NCBI GenBank assembly: GCA_003165415.1
Contig: PLUC01000173.1
Coordinates: 1-37,549 of the forward strand
Direction of reading: 5' to 3'
Length of the DNA stretch: 37,549 nt
From: Holophagaceae bacterium
GTDB taxonomy: Bacteria; Acidobacteriota; Holophagae; Holophagales; Holophagaceae
Each line of letters opens with the position of its first letter. Position 1 is the stretch's first letter. The position numbers and the translations under genes are program-made. Below are positions 35,180 to 37,549 of this stretch, piece after piece. The notes under the pieces are model-generated. The model worked only from the letters and a program-made list of their open reading frames with translations, was not told the origin of the DNA and ran no database searches.

Positions 35180-37549
<2,370 letters not shown>

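Overview
The window is a gene-dense, very GC-rich bacterial chromosome segment, apart from a short AT-richer pocket near 14150-14270. It contains a split-off nuoABCD block, a rimP-nusA-infB operon, an outer-membrane porin, an HlyD-type adaptor, type IV prepilin processing genes, c-di-GMP genes and a D-tartrate dehydratase-like gene. This indicates a free-living diderm. Codon use and gene mix suggest an acidobacterium of the Holophagae/Geothrix type, but that is an inference without any database comparison. I see no tRNA, rRNA, CRISPR array, transposase or phage gene. No gene-free stretch exceeds 300 bases; the longest is 18106-18339.

Left part (1-9100): half of a palindromic repeat at the edge; a PlsC-type acyltransferase; an EAL-CBS-GGDEF c-di-GMP protein; a minus-strand operon of one HlyD/MacA-like adaptor and two MacB/FtsX-type permeases with no ATPase gene beside them; a divergent MFS exporter; and a beta-barrel porin.

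Middle (9200-18100): nuoABCD (complex I peripheral-arm subunits plus NuoA) on the minus strand, divergent from a SPOR-domain protein that is followed by a cN-II-like HAD 5'-nucleotidase and a small XRE-type regulator. Then come, on the minus strand, folD, a sugar aminotransferase of the DegT family and an LPP20-like exported protein. The 3' end of folD is formed by a palindromic repeat whose second copy is at the left edge of the window.

Translation/transcription core (18340-23300): rimP-nusA-infB in the classical order, closed by a striking 23-bp perfect inverted repeat and a separate conventional terminator.

Right part (23400-37549): a GspG-like pseudopilin, a DUF4149 membrane protein, and two proteins of matching architecture (PilZ-type domain, Pro/Ala linker, degenerate receiver domain) on either side of hflX. 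They are followed by lpdA, an exported cyclophilin, prepilin peptidase, a tartrate dehydratase plus DASS transporter pair, ruvX, the wreck of an S53 (sedolisin) peptidase gene, and alaS, whose 5' end lies beyond the right edge.

The best candidates for something new are the paired PilZ/pseudo-receiver proteins around hflX, the palindromic element that now encodes the FolD tail, the perfect inverted repeat after infB, and the ATPase-less ABC exporter operon.
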